From an uncultured Lacinutrix sp. (lineage in GTDB: Bacteria; Bacteroidota; Bacteroidia; Flavobacteriales; Flavobacteriaceae): 64,000 nucleotides of DNA. The first letter of the stretch is position 1. Every line of letters begins with the position of its first letter. The notes under the pieces are model-generated. The model did not search any database. It saw only the letters and a program-made list of their open reading frames with translations, and was not told where the DNA came from. Below, in pieces: positions 26,072-35,211 of this stretch. Location of the stretch: NCBI GenBank assembly GCA_937129145.1, contig CAKZMU010000007.1:96956-160955 (forward strand), in the 5' to 3' direction. The translations under genes were made by a program, and so were the position numbers.

Positions 26072-26620
26072 TTAAAAATAATCCGAAAACTTCCCCCAAA
26101 AGCCTTTACCACCAATTTTAAATTCTTCTTCTAATTCTTCAAGAGTTTTATTGGCATCATTTATTTTGTTGAACATTTTAGCTCTAACTAGATATATTGA
26201 AGGAATAACTATTGCCATTACTGGAAGTAAATATAATATTTGATTAGTTTCAGCAAATTCAACATCATCATTAATTACTTCAATAATTTGATATATATAC
26301 ATTGCAATTGGAACAAGTAATGCGTGATACCACCAGTGGCGACAAGTAAACATCCATATGAGGAGTAGAAGTAATGGAATTACCTTACCTAATAAAGTCC
26401 AGACTAAAATTTGAACACTTTCATAATAATTACTGGTATATATACCTAAAAAGGTGTCCCAAATCTTTTGATCAGGAACACCTTCCCATAGTGTGAATAA
26501 ATAAGGAGTTATAGCGATAAAAGTAGCTATTAAACTGCCTATTATTAATTCTTTCTTACTACCTGCCGAGACCAGGTATTTTGACTTTTTTCTTGTCAAT
26601 TTTTGTTGTGAGTTGCTCAT
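26072..26620 (-). CDS. Uncharacterised four-TM membrane protein
   Basis: A 182-residue protein with predicted TM helices at about 27-45, 70-88, 92-112 and 128-148. A Lys/Arg-rich N terminus and an amphipathic Glu-rich C-terminal tail (NKTLEELEEEFKIGGKGFWGKFSDYF) flank them. I do not recognise a named family. Its first 62 nt overlap, in a different frame, the 3' end of a 48-codon ORF at 26559-26705, so the two may be translationally coupled. It lies between alanine dehydrogenase and tsaE on the same strand. Confidence 0.65.
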   Translation of the reverse strand: MSNSQQKLTRKKSKYLVSAGSKKELIIGSLIATFIAITPYLFTLWEGVPDQKIWDTFLGIYTSNYYESVQILVWTLLGKVIPLLLLLIWMFTCRHWWYHALLVPIAMYIYQIIEVINDDVEFAETNQILYLLPVMAIVIPSIYLVRAKMFNKINDANKTLEELEEEFKIGGKGFWGKFSDYF

Positions 26621-26705
26621 TTAAGTCTAATAAATTAGTTGCTTCTGCTGTGAACAATACACCTCCAAAAATAGCGATAGCTAATAAATACTTTTTAGTT
26701 TTCAT
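26559..26705 (-). CDS. Small exported peptide (48 aa), overlapping the next gene
   Basis: ATG at 26703-26705 opens a 48-residue frame ending TAG at 26559-26561. The product begins MKTKKYLLAIAIFGGVLFTAEA, which reads as a complete Sec signal peptide with an AEA cleavage site. It continues with a short mature part ending DKKKVKIPGLGR. A -7 box (TATCTTTG) lies 34 nt upstream. Many flavobacteria encode similar tiny proteins with an N-terminal MKTKK signal and a Lys-rich tail. It overlaps the start of the four-TM protein gene by 62 nt in another frame. Function unknown; the coding call rests on signal-peptide form and promoter position. Confidence 0.55.
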   Translation of the reverse strand: MKTKKYLLAIAIFGGVLFTAEATNLLDLNEQLTTKIDKKKVKIPGLGR

Positions 26706-26738
26706 AATTCAAGGGATTTAATTAATTAATTAATACTA

Positions 26739-26746
26739 CAAAGATA
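26739..26746 (-). promoter_or_regulatory. -7 box TATCTTTG upstream of the small exported peptide
   Basis: The minus strand reads TATCTTTG, the commonest form of the TAnnTTTG box, 34 nt before the start codon at 26705. No TTG at proper spacing was found. An operator-like palindrome lies ~65 nt further upstream. Confidence 0.45.
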
Positions 26747-26810
26747 AAATGCATCACCTTTTAGAAGTGTTAATAAAATGTTAAAACCCTTTGTTTATGA
26801 GGTTTACGAG

Positions 26811-26827
26811 TTACGGAAAAACCGTAA
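26811..26827. promoter_or_regulatory. Operator-like palindrome TTACGG-N5-CCGTAA
   Basis: A perfect 6+6 inverted repeat, TTACGG (26811-26816) and CCGTAA (26822-26827), with an A5 centre. It lies in the 183-bp spacer upstream of the small peptide gene and downstream of tsaE. The short A-rich centre and lack of a T tract argue for a protein-binding site rather than a terminator. The binding protein is unknown. Confidence 0.4.
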
Positions 26828-26888
26828 TATCGTGATTTTTGTTTGGGGTGTAAGCGCTATTTTTTACAATATTTTTCTGTTTTATTTT

Positions 26889-27326
26889 TTAATTTTCTCC
26901 AAAAACACCTAATTCTAGTGTTCGGGAACCGTCTTTATTGATTTTTATGTAAGAAATATCTGCTTTTTTTGGCAGAATTTCTTTTATGTTTTCTGGCCAT
27001 TCAATAAAATTCCAATGTCCAGAATACAAATAATCTTCAATTCCTATATCTAAGACTTCAGTTACATCTTCAATTCTGTAAAAATCGAAATGATATACCT
27101 TATCATTAGTAACTTCATATTCGTTGACTATTGAGAATGTTGGGCTAGAAGCTTCGTCTAATCCACCTAGAGCTTTTACAAGCGCACTAATAAGAGTCGT
27201 TTTACCAGCTCCCATCTCACCATAAAACAATATGGTTTTATGTGTAGTGTTTGCTAGCAGTTCTTTAGCCACAGTATCAATAGATTGTATGTCAAATACC
27301 TTTTTCAATTGCACAATTTTATGCAA
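26889..27326 (-). CDS. tsaE: tRNA t6A37 biosynthesis ATPase TsaE
   Basis: A 145-residue P-loop ATPase required with TsaB/TsaC/TsaD for threonylcarbamoyl-adenosine at tRNA position 37. The Walker A loop GEMGAGKTTLI, the SSPTFSIVNEY switch segment, VYHFDFYRIEDV and WNFIEWPENI are diagnostic. The first possible codon is TTG at 27326, directly preceded in frame by TAA, so the gene uses TTG or an internal start. A -7 box TATATTTG (27342-27335 on the minus strand) ends only 8 nt before it, predicting an almost leaderless mRNA. Confidence 0.93.
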   Translation of the reverse strand: MHKIVQLKKVFDIQSIDTVAKELLANTTHKTILFYGEMGAGKTTLISALVKALGGLDEASSPTFSIVNEYEVTNDKVYHFDFYRIEDVTEVLDIGIEDYLYSGHWNFIEWPENIKEILPKKADISYIKINKDGSRTLELGVFGEN

Positions 27327-27334
27327 TTATAACG

Positions 27335-27342
27335 CAAATATA
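27335..27342 (-). promoter_or_regulatory. -7 box TATATTTG upstream of tsaE
   Basis: The minus strand reads TATATTTG, matching TAnnTTTG, 8 nt upstream of the TTG start of tsaE. A TTG candidate at 27359-27357 has a 14-nt spacing, shorter than the usual 17-23. Confidence 0.4.
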
Positions 27343-27453
27343 CATAAAAAACAACACAAAACAGCATTTCATCGATGTTTTTTGCATTTTATCCTTGTTT
27401 TAGATGTTTGAATATCACTTGTTTAGAATAGCCAATTCGTGCAAGTATTAATA

Positions 27454-29004
27454 CTAACGAGGATTCAATACAGCAAAGGGTATAATAACTTCTTCTAGCG
27501 ACACACCACCATGTTGATAGGTATTACGATAGTAACTCACATAATGATTGTAGTTATTTGGATAGGCGAAAAACAAATCGCCTTTGGCAAAAATAAACGA
27601 ACTGCTCATAGAAAGGCTAGGTAAGTGGATATCTTTTGGGTTAGTGGCGGCATACACCTCTTTATCTTCGTACGTTAGACTACGCCCTGTTTTATAACGA
27701 AGATTTAAACTAGTATCCCTATCTCCAATAACTTTTGAAGGATTTTTTACACTAATAGTCCCATGGTCTGTGGTGATTATTAACTTAAAGCCCATTTGTT
27801 GCGCTTGTTGTATCATTTCAAATAAAGGTGAGTTTTTAAACCAACTCACAGTTAATGATCTATAAGCTTTATCGTTTGATGCTAATTCCTTGACCACTTC
27901 CATTTCGGTTTTGGAGTGTGATAGCATATCCACAAAGTTGTAAACCACCACTGTTAAGTCGTTATCTTTTTTTGATTTAAAGTTATCTACTAATTTTTTT
28001 CCTGACTTAAGGTTAGTGATTTTTGAGTATTCACATTTTAAATGCCCTAAGCCCAATCGTTTTAATTGCGCTTGCAAAAATTCGTTTTCAAACATATTTT
28101 TTCCACCTTCGTCTGTATCGTTTTTCCAGTAGTTAGGATGCAGTCGCTCCATATCACTTGGCATTAACCCAGAGAAAATGGCATTTCTTGCATATTGAGT
28201 AGCTGTTGGTAGGATACTATAATATGGTGTTTCGTATTCTTTTTTATAATAGGTTTGTATTATGGGTTCAAAAGCTTTCCATTGATCGTATCTTAAATTA
28301 TCAATCAAAACAAATAGGGTAGGTTGCTCTTTACTTAGTTCTGGCACTACCTTTTCTCTGAATAAATTATGCGACATCGTTGGCGCATCAGAATTACCAA
28401 ACCAGTCCTGATAATTTTTATCTATAAACTTCCCAAACTGCGCATTGGCTTCGCTTTTTTGAGATTCTAAAATTTCAAACATCGCTGGGTCATCAATATT
28501 TTCCAACTCCATTTCCCAGTAAATCAGTTTTTGGTATAGAGCTGACCACTCTTCGTAAGTGTTTACCATGGATAGGTCCATAGCAATCTTCCTAAACTCT
28601 TGCTGGTAATTTGAGGTTGTTTTTTCAGACACCAATCGTGTGTGGTCTAAATTCTTTTTAAGACTCAGTAATATTTGGTTTGGATTAACTGGTTTAATCA
28701 AATAATCGGCAATTTTGCTACCAATAGCTTCTTCCATAATATACTCTTCTTCACTTTTGGTAATCATCACTACAGGAATGTTGGCGCGTTTTTCTTTAAT
28801 TTCCGAGAGCGTTTCCAATCCCGTTAATCCAGGCATATTTTCATCTAAAAAAACAATATCAAAATTCTTTTCTTCAATCACCTCTATAGCCTCGGTACCG
28901 CTTTGACATGTGGTAACATTGTAGTTTTTCTTTTCTAAAAATAATATGTGTGGTTTTAATAAATCTATTTCATCATCAACCCAAAGGATGTTTATGTTGC
29001 TCAT
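27454..29004 (-). CDS. porX: PorX: response regulator with PglZ-type effector domain (T9SS regulator)
   Basis: A 516-residue two-domain protein. The N-terminal receiver (1-~125) has the acidic pair at ILWVDDE, the phospho-acceptor Asp54 in IVFLDENMPG, a switch residue in MITKS and Lys in LIKPVNP. The C-terminal ~300 residues form an alkaline-phosphatase-superfamily PglZ domain with FVLIDNLRYDQW, LPTATQYARNAIFSGLMPSDM, TTDHGTISV and HGGVSLEEVIIPFAV. This is the architecture of PorX, partner of PorY and SigP in T9SS gene control. PorX PglZ domains have been described as nucleotide phosphodiesterases. T9SS cargo at 21152 and 62239 fits. Its partners are not in the window. Confidence 0.95.
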   Translation of the reverse strand: MSNINILWVDDEIDLLKPHILFLEKKNYNVTTCQSGTEAIEVIEEKNFDIVFLDENMPGLTGLETLSEIKEKRANIPVVMITKSEEEYIMEEAIGSKIADYLIKPVNPNQILLSLKKNLDHTRLVSEKTTSNYQQEFRKIAMDLSMVNTYEEWSALYQKLIYWEMELENIDDPAMFEILESQKSEANAQFGKFIDKNYQDWFGNSDAPTMSHNLFREKVVPELSKEQPTLFVLIDNLRYDQWKAFEPIIQTYYKKEYETPYYSILPTATQYARNAIFSGLMPSDMERLHPNYWKNDTDEGGKNMFENEFLQAQLKRLGLGHLKCEYSKITNLKSGKKLVDNFKSKKDNDLTVVVYNFVDMLSHSKTEMEVVKELASNDKAYRSLTVSWFKNSPLFEMIQQAQQMGFKLIITTDHGTISVKNPSKVIGDRDTSLNLRYKTGRSLTYEDKEVYAATNPKDIHLPSLSMSSSFIFAKGDLFFAYPNNYNHYVSYYRNTYQHGGVSLEEVIIPFAVLNPR

Positions 29005-29009
29005 ATAAT

Positions 29010-29017
29010 TATATTTG
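29010..29017 (+). promoter_or_regulatory. -7 box TATATTTG upstream of the HD-domain gene
   Basis: TATATTTG matches TAnnTTTG and ends 23 nt before the TTG start at 29041. A TTG at 28997-28999 is too close for a -33 element. Confidence 0.4.
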
Positions 29018-29040
29018 TATAACTTTTAATTAAAACAAGT

Positions 29041-30270
29041 TTGAACACGAAGAACAAACTCAAAATATTTAACGACCCAATTTACGGATTTATTACTATT
29101 CCCAATTCTTTAATTTTCGATTTAATTGAGCATAAATATTTTCAGCGTTTACGACGAATTACCCAAATGGGTTTGTCGTATTTAGTTTATCCAGGCGCAC
29201 ATCATACACGGTTTCATCATGCTTTAGGAAGTATGCATTTAATGCAAAAAGCCATTAGAATACTTCGTTTTAAAGGAGTTACAATTTCTAATGATGAAGA
29301 AAATGCCTTATTAATTGCCATTCTTTTACATGATATTGGTCACGGACCATTTAGTCATGCCATGGAGCACAGTATAGTAAAAGGTATTTCTCACGAGGAA
29401 ATATCAGTACTTTTTATGGAAAAACTGAATGAAGAATTTAACGGAAGTTTAACGCTTGCTATACAAATATTTAAAGGTGAGCATCCAAGAAAGTTTTTAT
29501 ATCAATTGGTTTCAAGCCAATTGGATATGGATAGAGCCGATTATTTAAAACGTGATAGTTTTTATACTGGTGTAGCCGAAGGAAATGTAAATAGTGAGCG
29601 ATTAATTACTATGCTAAATGTAGTTGAAGACCAATTGGTAATTGAAGAAAAAGGCATTTATAGTATTGAAAAATTCCTGACAGCAAGACGATTAATGTAT
29701 TGGCAAGTGTACTTGCATAAAACAAGCTTAGTTGCCGAACAATTGCTTATTAGAGTTTTAAAACGAGCCAACGAATTAACCAACCAAGGTGTTAATTTGC
29801 CAGCTAGCAACGCATTGTTATATTTTTTAAAAAATGATGTTACTAAGGAATCATTTACTGATGAAAGTTTAGAAATTTTCTCAAAATTGGATGATTACGA
29901 TATCGTTTCAGCTTTAAAGGAATGGCAATATCATAACGATTTTGTACTGAGCAATCTATGCGATATGATTATTAACAGGGAATTGCTAAAAATTAAAATA
30001 AAAAATAAAAAAATAAAAGGTGAACGCTTAAATAAGCATATTGATAAGCTCAAAACTGTTTATAACATTACAGAAACTGAAGCTGAATATTTTGTGTTTA
30101 AAGGTGAAATATCGAATCAAGCGTACCAACGGGACTCACAGCAAATAAGTATCTTATATAAAACTGGTAAAGTAGTTGAAGTTGCCAAAGCATCAGACTA
30201 TTTAAATCTTAAAGCATTAGCCAAACCTGTAACCAAGTATTATATATGCTTTCCAAAGGCAAAACTTTAG
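29041..30270 (+). CDS. HD-domain phosphohydrolase (dNTPase/SAMHD1-like family)
   Basis: A 409-residue metal-dependent phosphohydrolase. The HD motif is built from RFHHALGSMHLM, LLHDIGHGPFSHAMEH (the HD doublet) and SSQLDMDRADYLKRD (the distal Asp). It resembles dGTPase/SAMHD1-like HD proteins, but the natural substrate is unknown. The start is TTG at 29041: an in-frame stop lies just upstream, and the next in-frame ATG would delete the conserved KIFNDPIYGFITIPN N terminus. It is divergent from porX and 24 nt upstream of lpxD. Confidence 0.9.
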   Translation: MNTKNKLKIFNDPIYGFITIPNSLIFDLIEHKYFQRLRRITQMGLSYLVYPGAHHTRFHHALGSMHLMQKAIRILRFKGVTISNDEENALLIAILLHDIGHGPFSHAMEHSIVKGISHEEISVLFMEKLNEEFNGSLTLAIQIFKGEHPRKFLYQLVSSQLDMDRADYLKRDSFYTGVAEGNVNSERLITMLNVVEDQLVIEEKGIYSIEKFLTARRLMYWQVYLHKTSLVAEQLLIRVLKRANELTNQGVNLPASNALLYFLKNDVTKESFTDESLEIFSKLDDYDIVSALKEWQYHNDFVLSNLCDMIINRELLKIKIKNKKIKGERLNKHIDKLKTVYNITETEAEYFVFKGEISNQAYQRDSQQISILYKTGKVVEVAKASDYLNLKALAKPVTKYYICFPKAKL

Positions 30271-30281
30271 TACATTTTTTA

Positions 30282-30289
30282 TACTTTTG
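30282..30289 (+). promoter_or_regulatory. -7 box TACTTTTG just upstream of lpxD
   Basis: TACTTTTG matches TAnnTTTG and ends 5 nt before the ATG at 30295, so a transcript from it would be essentially leaderless. No -33 TTG is seen at standard spacing. Read-through from the HD gene is an alternative. Confidence 0.35.
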
Positions 30290-30294
30290 CGACA

Positions 30295-31323
30295 ATGAAC
30301 TTTACTGCAACACAAATAGCTGGAATTTTAGAAGGTGATATCGTTGGAAACCCTGACGTTGAAGTTTCTAAACTTGCAAAAATAGAAGAAGGTACCAAAG
30401 GGACTTTAACGTTTTTAGCAAACCCAAAATACACACATTTTATATATGATACACAGGCTTCTATAACTATTGTAAATAAAGATTTTGAGCCTGAAATCGC
30501 AATTGCAACTACCTTGATTAAGGTTGACGATGCCTATAAAGCGTTTTCAAAATTATTGGAATATTACAACCAGGTTAAAATGAATAAGTTTGGAGTAGAG
30601 CAACCTAGTTTTATATCAGAATCAGCCAACTATGGTGACAATATTTATGTTGGTGCGTTTTCGTATGTAGGCGACAATGTTGCCATTGGCGACAATGTTA
30701 AAATCTTCCCTGGTTGTTATGTTGGTGATAATGTAACAATTGGCGATAATGTTGTCTTGTTTGCAGGCGCTAAGGTATATTCCGAAACTGTTATTGGTAA
30801 TCACTGTGTCATTAATTCAGGAGCTATTATAGGAGCAGACGGTTTTGGTTTTGCGCCCAACGAAAAAGGAGAGTATAATAAAGTACCACAAACTGGCAAT
30901 GTGATATTAGAAGATTATGTAGATATAGGTGCTGCCACAACTATTGATAGAGCTACTCTTGGTTCTACAATTATTAGAAGAGGTGTGAAACTCGATAACC
31001 AAATACAAATTGCACATAATGTTGAGATTGGTAAAAACACAGTAATAGCGGCGCAAACTGGTGTTGCTGGTTCAACCAAAATCGGCGAAAATTGCCAAAT
31101 TGGAGGTCAAGTAGGTATTGTTGGACATGTAACTATAGGTAATAATGTAAAAGTGCAAGCGCAATCTGGAATAGGCAGAAATGTAAAAGACAACGAGGTA
31201 TTGCAAGGGTCGCCCGCTTTAACTTATGGCGATTATAACAAATCTTATGTGTATTTTAAGAATTTACCAAAAATTGTAAAAGGAATAAACGATTTAGAAA
31301 AAAAAATAAATGACAGTAATTAG
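30295..31323 (+). CDS. lpxD: UDP-3-O-(3-hydroxyacyl)glucosamine N-acyltransferase
   Basis: A 342-residue acyltransferase of lipid A synthesis (third step). It has an N-terminal uridine-binding domain ([15 protein letters not shown] start), then a left-handed beta-helix of hexapeptide repeats ([23 protein letters not shown]). The catalytic His lies in [14 protein letters not shown], and GADGFGFAP is conserved. The lpxC-fabZ gene starts 14 nt before this stop codon. The cluster lpxD-lpxC/fabZ-lpxA follows the usual lipid A order, with an extra lpxD-like gene at 34165. Confidence 0.95.
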   Translation: MNFTATQIAGILEGDIVGNPDVEVSKLAKIEEGTKGTLTFLANPKYTHFIYDTQASITIVNKDFEPEIAIATTLIKVDDAYKAFSKLLEYYNQVKMNKFGVEQPSFISESANYGDNIYVGAFSYVGDNVAIGDNVKIFPGCYVGDNVTIGDNVVLFAGAKVYSETVIGNHCVINSGAIIGADGFGFAPNEKGEYNKVPQTGNVILEDYVDIGAATTIDRATLGSTIIRRGVKLDNQIQIAHNVEIGKNTVIAAQTGVAGSTKIGENCQIGGQVGIVGHVTIGNNVKVQAQSGIGRNVKDNEVLQGSPALTYGDYNKSYVYFKNLPKIVKGINDLEKKINDSN

Positions 31324-32716
31324 TACAGAAATTAAGCAAAAAACAATAGCCAAGGATGTTTCGCTTACTGGAGTTGGCCTACATACTGGAAAAAATGTAA
31401 CCTTAACTTTTAAACCAGCCGAAGCCAACAATGGGTATACATTTAGGCGTATTGATTTAGAAGGAAGTCCAATTATAAAAGCCGATGCCAATTATGTAAC
31501 AAATACACAAAGAGGTACGTGCTTAGAAAAAAATGGTGTGACCATTCAAACCTGTGAGCATGTTTTGGCTGCATTGGTTGGATTACAAATAGATAATGTA
31601 ATTATTGAATTAGATGCTTCAGAACCACCAATAATGGATGGGTCTTCAAAGTTTTTTGTTGAAGCGCTTGAATCTGCTGGAACAGTTGAATTGGATGCTT
31701 TTATTGAAGAATATGTTGTAAAAGAAGTAATTTCCTATGTAGATGAAGAGTCTGGCAGCGAGATTACTGTTATTCCAGCACTTTCATACCAAGTGACAAC
31801 CATGGTAGATTTTGGAACCAAAGTTTTAGGGACACAAAATGCCACACTGCAAAACATTTCAAACTTTAAGAAAGATATTTCAGATTCGAGAACATTTAGC
31901 TTCTTACATGAAATAGAAATGCTTTTGGAAAATGGTCTAATTAAAGGCGGTGACTTAAATAATGCTATTGTATATGTCGATAAAGAGCTGTCACCAGATA
32001 CAATGGAGCGCCTAAAAGAAGCTTTTGGGAAAGATGATATTTCTGTTAAACCTAACGGAATCCTAGATAATTTAACCTTACATCATCCTAACGAAGCTGC
32101 AAGACATAAGCTATTGGATGTCATTGGTGATTTAGCTTTAATTGGCACCAGAATTAGAGGTAAAGTAATCGCCAATAAGCCTGGACATTATGTAAACACA
32201 CAGTTTGCAAAGAAAATGTCAAAAATCATTAAGATTGAAAAAAGAAATAATGTTCCAGATATAGATTTAAACCAAGAACCATTAATGGATGTTAACCAAA
32301 TAATGAATATGTTACCACACAGGCAACCATTTTTGTTATTGGATAAGGTTTTCGAGTTATCAAAATCTCACGTTATAGGCACAAAAAATGTCACGATGAA
32401 CGAAGGTTTTTTTGCTGGACATTTTCCTGGAGCGCCAGTAATGCCTGGAGTATTGATTGTTGAAGCCATGGCACAAACAGGCGGAATATTAGTATTAAGC
32501 ACAGTACCAGACCCAGAAAATTATTTGACATTCTTTATGAAAATGGATAATGTTAAGTTTAAACAAAAAGTAGTGCCAGGAGATACGCTTATTTTTAAAT
32601 GCTCGTTAATAACACCAATAAGGAGAGGTATTTGCCACATGCAAGGGTATGCTTATGCCAATGGAAAACTCTGTGCCGAAGCTGAATTAATGGCTCAAAT
32701 AACTAAAGTTAAATAA
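31310..32716 (+). CDS. lpxC/fabZ: Bifunctional LpxC deacetylase / FabZ 3-hydroxyacyl-ACP dehydratase
   Basis: A 468-residue fusion. Residues 1-~310 are LpxC, the zinc deacetylase that commits UDP-acyl-GlcNAc to lipid [10 protein letters not shown] carries one zinc His, and [17 protein letters not shown] gives the HxxxD ligands. Residues ~325-468 are FabZ of fatty-acid elongation: [14 protein letters not shown], and [20 protein letters not shown] with the catalytic His and Glu. The fusion is a Bacteroidota hallmark. It overlaps lpxD by 14 nt and is followed 2 nt later by lpxA. Confidence 0.96.
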   Translation: MTVISTEIKQKTIAKDVSLTGVGLHTGKNVTLTFKPAEANNGYTFRRIDLEGSPIIKADANYVTNTQRGTCLEKNGVTIQTCEHVLAALVGLQIDNVIIELDASEPPIMDGSSKFFVEALESAGTVELDAFIEEYVVKEVISYVDEESGSEITVIPALSYQVTTMVDFGTKVLGTQNATLQNISNFKKDISDSRTFSFLHEIEMLLENGLIKGGDLNNAIVYVDKELSPDTMERLKEAFGKDDISVKPNGILDNLTLHHPNEAARHKLLDVIGDLALIGTRIRGKVIANKPGHYVNTQFAKKMSKIIKIEKRNNVPDIDLNQEPLMDVNQIMNMLPHRQPFLLLDKVFELSKSHVIGTKNVTMNEGFFAGHFPGAPVMPGVLIVEAMAQTGGILVLSTVPDPENYLTFFMKMDNVKFKQKVVPGDTLIFKCSLITPIRRGICHMQGYAYANGKLCAEAELMAQITKVK

Positions 32717-32718
32717 TT

Positions 32719-33504
32719 ATGAACCAACCACTTGCCTACGTACATCCTGGTGCTAAAATAGCAAAGAATGTTGTTATCGAACCTTTTACAACAATCCATA
32801 ACAATGTCGTAATTGGAGAAGGAACTTGGATTGGGTCTAATGTAACCATAATGGAAGGTGCTCGTATCGGTAAAAATTGCAGTATTTTTCCTGGTGCAGT
32901 TATTTCGGCAGTTCCGCAAGACTTAAAATATAACGATGAAGATACCACAGTTGAAATTGGTGATAATGTAACCATTAGAGAGTGTGTTACCATTAATAGA
33001 GGTACCACAGATAAAATGAAAACCGTTATTGGTAATAACTGCTTAATAATGGCATATTGCCATATTGCTCATGATTGTATTGTGGGTAATAACTGTATTT
33101 TTTCAAATAATAGCACCTTAGCTGGTCATATAACAGTAGGAGATTATGTGGTTTTAGCTGGTATGACAGCTGTTCATCAGTTTTGTTCTATTGGAAATCA
33201 CGCCTTTGTAACTGGAGGTTCTTTGGTTAGAAAAGATGTGCCACCATTTGTTAAGGCAGCTAGAGAGCCTTTATCTTATGTAGGAATCAATTCTGTTGGT
33301 TTGCGTCGCAGAGGTTTTGCTTCAGAAAAAATACGTGAAATTCAGAATATTTATCGCTTGTTATATCAACAAAATTATAACAACACCCAAGCTTCAGAGA
33401 TTATTGAAGCTGAAATGGAAGCAACACCCGAGCGTGATGAAATCCTGCAATTCATTAAGAATTCACATCGAGGAATTATGAAAGGATACTTTAAATCAAA
33501 TTGA
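32719..33504 (+). CDS. lpxA: UDP-N-acetylglucosamine O-acyltransferase
   Basis: A 261-residue hexapeptide-repeat trimeric acyltransferase, first step of lipid A synthesis. The left-handed beta-helix (VIGEGTWIGSNVTIMEGARIGKNC) is followed by the active-site region with HIAHDCIVGNNCIFSNNSTLAGHI, MTAVHQFCSIGNHAFVTGGS and the GLRRRGF segment. A C-terminal helical domain of normal length completes it. It lies 2 nt after the lpxC/fabZ stop, forming one operon with it, and 81 nt before efp. Confidence 0.96.
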   Translation: MNQPLAYVHPGAKIAKNVVIEPFTTIHNNVVIGEGTWIGSNVTIMEGARIGKNCSIFPGAVISAVPQDLKYNDEDTTVEIGDNVTIRECVTINRGTTDKMKTVIGNNCLIMAYCHIAHDCIVGNNCIFSNNSTLAGHITVGDYVVLAGMTAVHQFCSIGNHAFVTGGSLVRKDVPPFVKAAREPLSYVGINSVGLRRRGFASEKIREIQNIYRLLYQQNYNNTQASEIIEAEMEATPERDEILQFIKNSHRGIMKGYFKSN

Positions 33505-33512
33505 TTTTTAAG

Positions 33513-33556
33513 AAAAAGACTATAGAGAATAGAAGATAGACAATAGAGAAGTCTTT
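33513..33556. repeat. Imperfect ATAGA-rich short repeat flanked by AAGACT/AGTCTT
   Basis: The lpxA-efp spacer contains a run of purine-rich units (ATAGAGA, ATAGAAG, ATAGACA, ATAGAGA). It is bounded by AAAGACT near 33515-33521 and AGTCTTT near 33551-33557, which can pair. It could be a weak hairpin or a small expandable repeat; no function is assigned. Confidence 0.35.
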
Positions 33557-33585
33557 CAACTTAATAACAAATAACTAAACAAAAT

Positions 33586-34152
33586 ATGGCAAGTACTTCA
33601 GATATTAGAAACGGATTATGTATTAAATACAATCACGATATATACAAAATTATAGAATTTTTGCACGTAAAACCTGGAAAAGGACCAGCATTTGTTCGTA
33701 CTAAACTTAAAAGTGTAACTACAGGAAAAGTATTGGATAATACGTTTTCAGCAGGACACAAAATAGACGATGTAAGAGTTGAAACTCATAAATTTCAATT
33801 CCTGTATCATGATGGTGAGTTTTACCATTTCATGAATGAGGCAGATTACACTCAGATTCGTTTATTAGAAGCTGCTTTAGATAGACCAGATTTGATGAAG
33901 GAAGGAGAAGTGGTGACAATTTTAATAAATACTGAAGATAACATGCCATTATCTGTAGAAATGCCTGCAAGTGTAATTTTAGAGGTAACTGCTACAGAAC
34001 CTGGAGTAAAAGGAAATACTGCAACAAACGCTACAAAACCTGCAACTGTTGAAACTGGAGCTACTGTTAACGTCCCTTTATTTATCAATGAAGGCGACAA
34101 AATTAAAGTTGAAACAGAAAAAGGAACTTACAAAGAGCGTATTAAAGAATAA
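33586..34152 (+). CDS. efp: Translation elongation factor P
   Basis: A 188-residue EF-P that relieves ribosome stalling at proline runs. The domain I loop that enters the peptidyl-transferase centre reads VKPGKGPAFVRTK, with the modifiable Lys position retained. Domains II and III follow, with the signature region EVTATEPGVKGNTATNATKPATVETG and VPLFINEGDKIKVET. The modification enzyme (EpmA/EarP type) is not visible in this window. It sits between lipid A genes, 12 nt upstream of the second lpxD-like gene. Confidence 0.97.
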   Translation: MASTSDIRNGLCIKYNHDIYKIIEFLHVKPGKGPAFVRTKLKSVTTGKVLDNTFSAGHKIDDVRVETHKFQFLYHDGEFYHFMNEADYTQIRLLEAALDRPDLMKEGEVVTILINTEDNMPLSVEMPASVILEVTATEPGVKGNTATNATKPATVETGATVNVPLFINEGDKIKVETEKGTYKERIKE

Positions 34153-34164
34153 GTTTCCTCTCAC

Positions 34165-35106
34165 ATGAAATTTCCTAAAGAGTATTCGTTAAAAGAAATT
34201 GCATCAATAATTGATTGTGATTATGTTGGTAATGATGATTTTCCGGTTTTAGGAATAAATGAAATACACGTTGTTACTCCTGGAGATATTGTGTTTGTTG
34301 ACCATCCTAAATATTATGATAAAGCACTACAATCTGCAGCTACAATTGTGTTAATCAATAAAGATGTTGATTGCCCTAAAGGAAAGGCTCTTCTAATTTC
34401 TGATGACCCATTTAGGGATTTTAATAAGTTAACACAGCATTTTAAGCCATTTCAATCATCTAATAGTGCTATTTCAAAAAGTGCAACAATAGGCAAGGAT
34501 ACAATTATACAGCCAAATTGTTTTATTGGTAATAACGTAGTGATTGGTGATAACTGCACCATACATTCTAATGTTAGCATTTATGATGATGCAGTTATAG
34601 GAAATAGCGTAACAATCCATTCTGGAACAATTTTAGGAGCTAATGCCTTTTATTATAAAAAGCGACCTAGCGGTTATGATAGATTACTATCAGGTGGTCG
34701 TGTGGTTATTGAAGATTCAGTTGATATAGGCGCAGCTTGCACCATAGACAAAGGCGTCACAGCCGACACAAAAATAGGTAAAGGCTCTAAACTTGATAAT
34801 CAAATACAAATAGGACACGATACAGTCATTGGTGAAAATTGTTTAATAGCTTCACAAACTGGTATTGCTGGCTGTGTTGTTGTAGAAGATAATGTAACTA
34901 TTTGGGGACAAGTTGGAGTAAAAAGTGGTATTACAATTGCTAGTGGCACGGAGCTGTATGCGCAATCAGGATTAGGACATTCTACAGACGAAAACAAGGC
35001 CTATTTTGGCTCTCCTGCATCAGAAGCTAGAGAAAAATTTAAGGAAATGGCGTATGTTAGAAAAATCCCTGAGATTCTCGAAAAACTAAAAAACAAAAAA
35101 ACTTAG
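34165..35106 (+). CDS. LpxD paralogue (UDP-3-O-acylglucosamine N-acyltransferase-like)
   Basis: A 313-residue protein with LpxD architecture: an N-terminal uridine-binding-like domain ([33 protein letters not shown]) and a hexapeptide beta-helix ([17 protein letters not shown]). The catalytic His lies in [17 protein letters not shown]. It lacks the GADGFGF segment of canonical LpxD and has [10 protein letters not shown] instead, and its C terminus is shorter. It may acylate the same substrate with another acyl chain or act on a different nucleotide sugar. It is 12 nt after efp and ~105 bp before sucD. Confidence 0.85.
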   Translation: MKFPKEYSLKEIASIIDCDYVGNDDFPVLGINEIHVVTPGDIVFVDHPKYYDKALQSAATIVLINKDVDCPKGKALLISDDPFRDFNKLTQHFKPFQSSNSAISKSATIGKDTIIQPNCFIGNNVVIGDNCTIHSNVSIYDDAVIGNSVTIHSGTILGANAFYYKKRPSGYDRLLSGGRVVIEDSVDIGAACTIDKGVTADTKIGKGSKLDNQIQIGHDTVIGENCLIASQTGIAGCVVVEDNVTIWGQVGVKSGITIASGTELYAQSGLGHSTDENKAYFGSPASEAREKFKEMAYVRKIPEILEKLKNKKT

Positions 35107-35211
35107 TCAGATTTAGATTTGTACAAAAATTAAAGACCAAAACACTTTAAAATTTAGTTGCAAAAAATTACTTTTGCCACGTCTTAATTAAATTAATAAA
35201 CAAAAACACAA

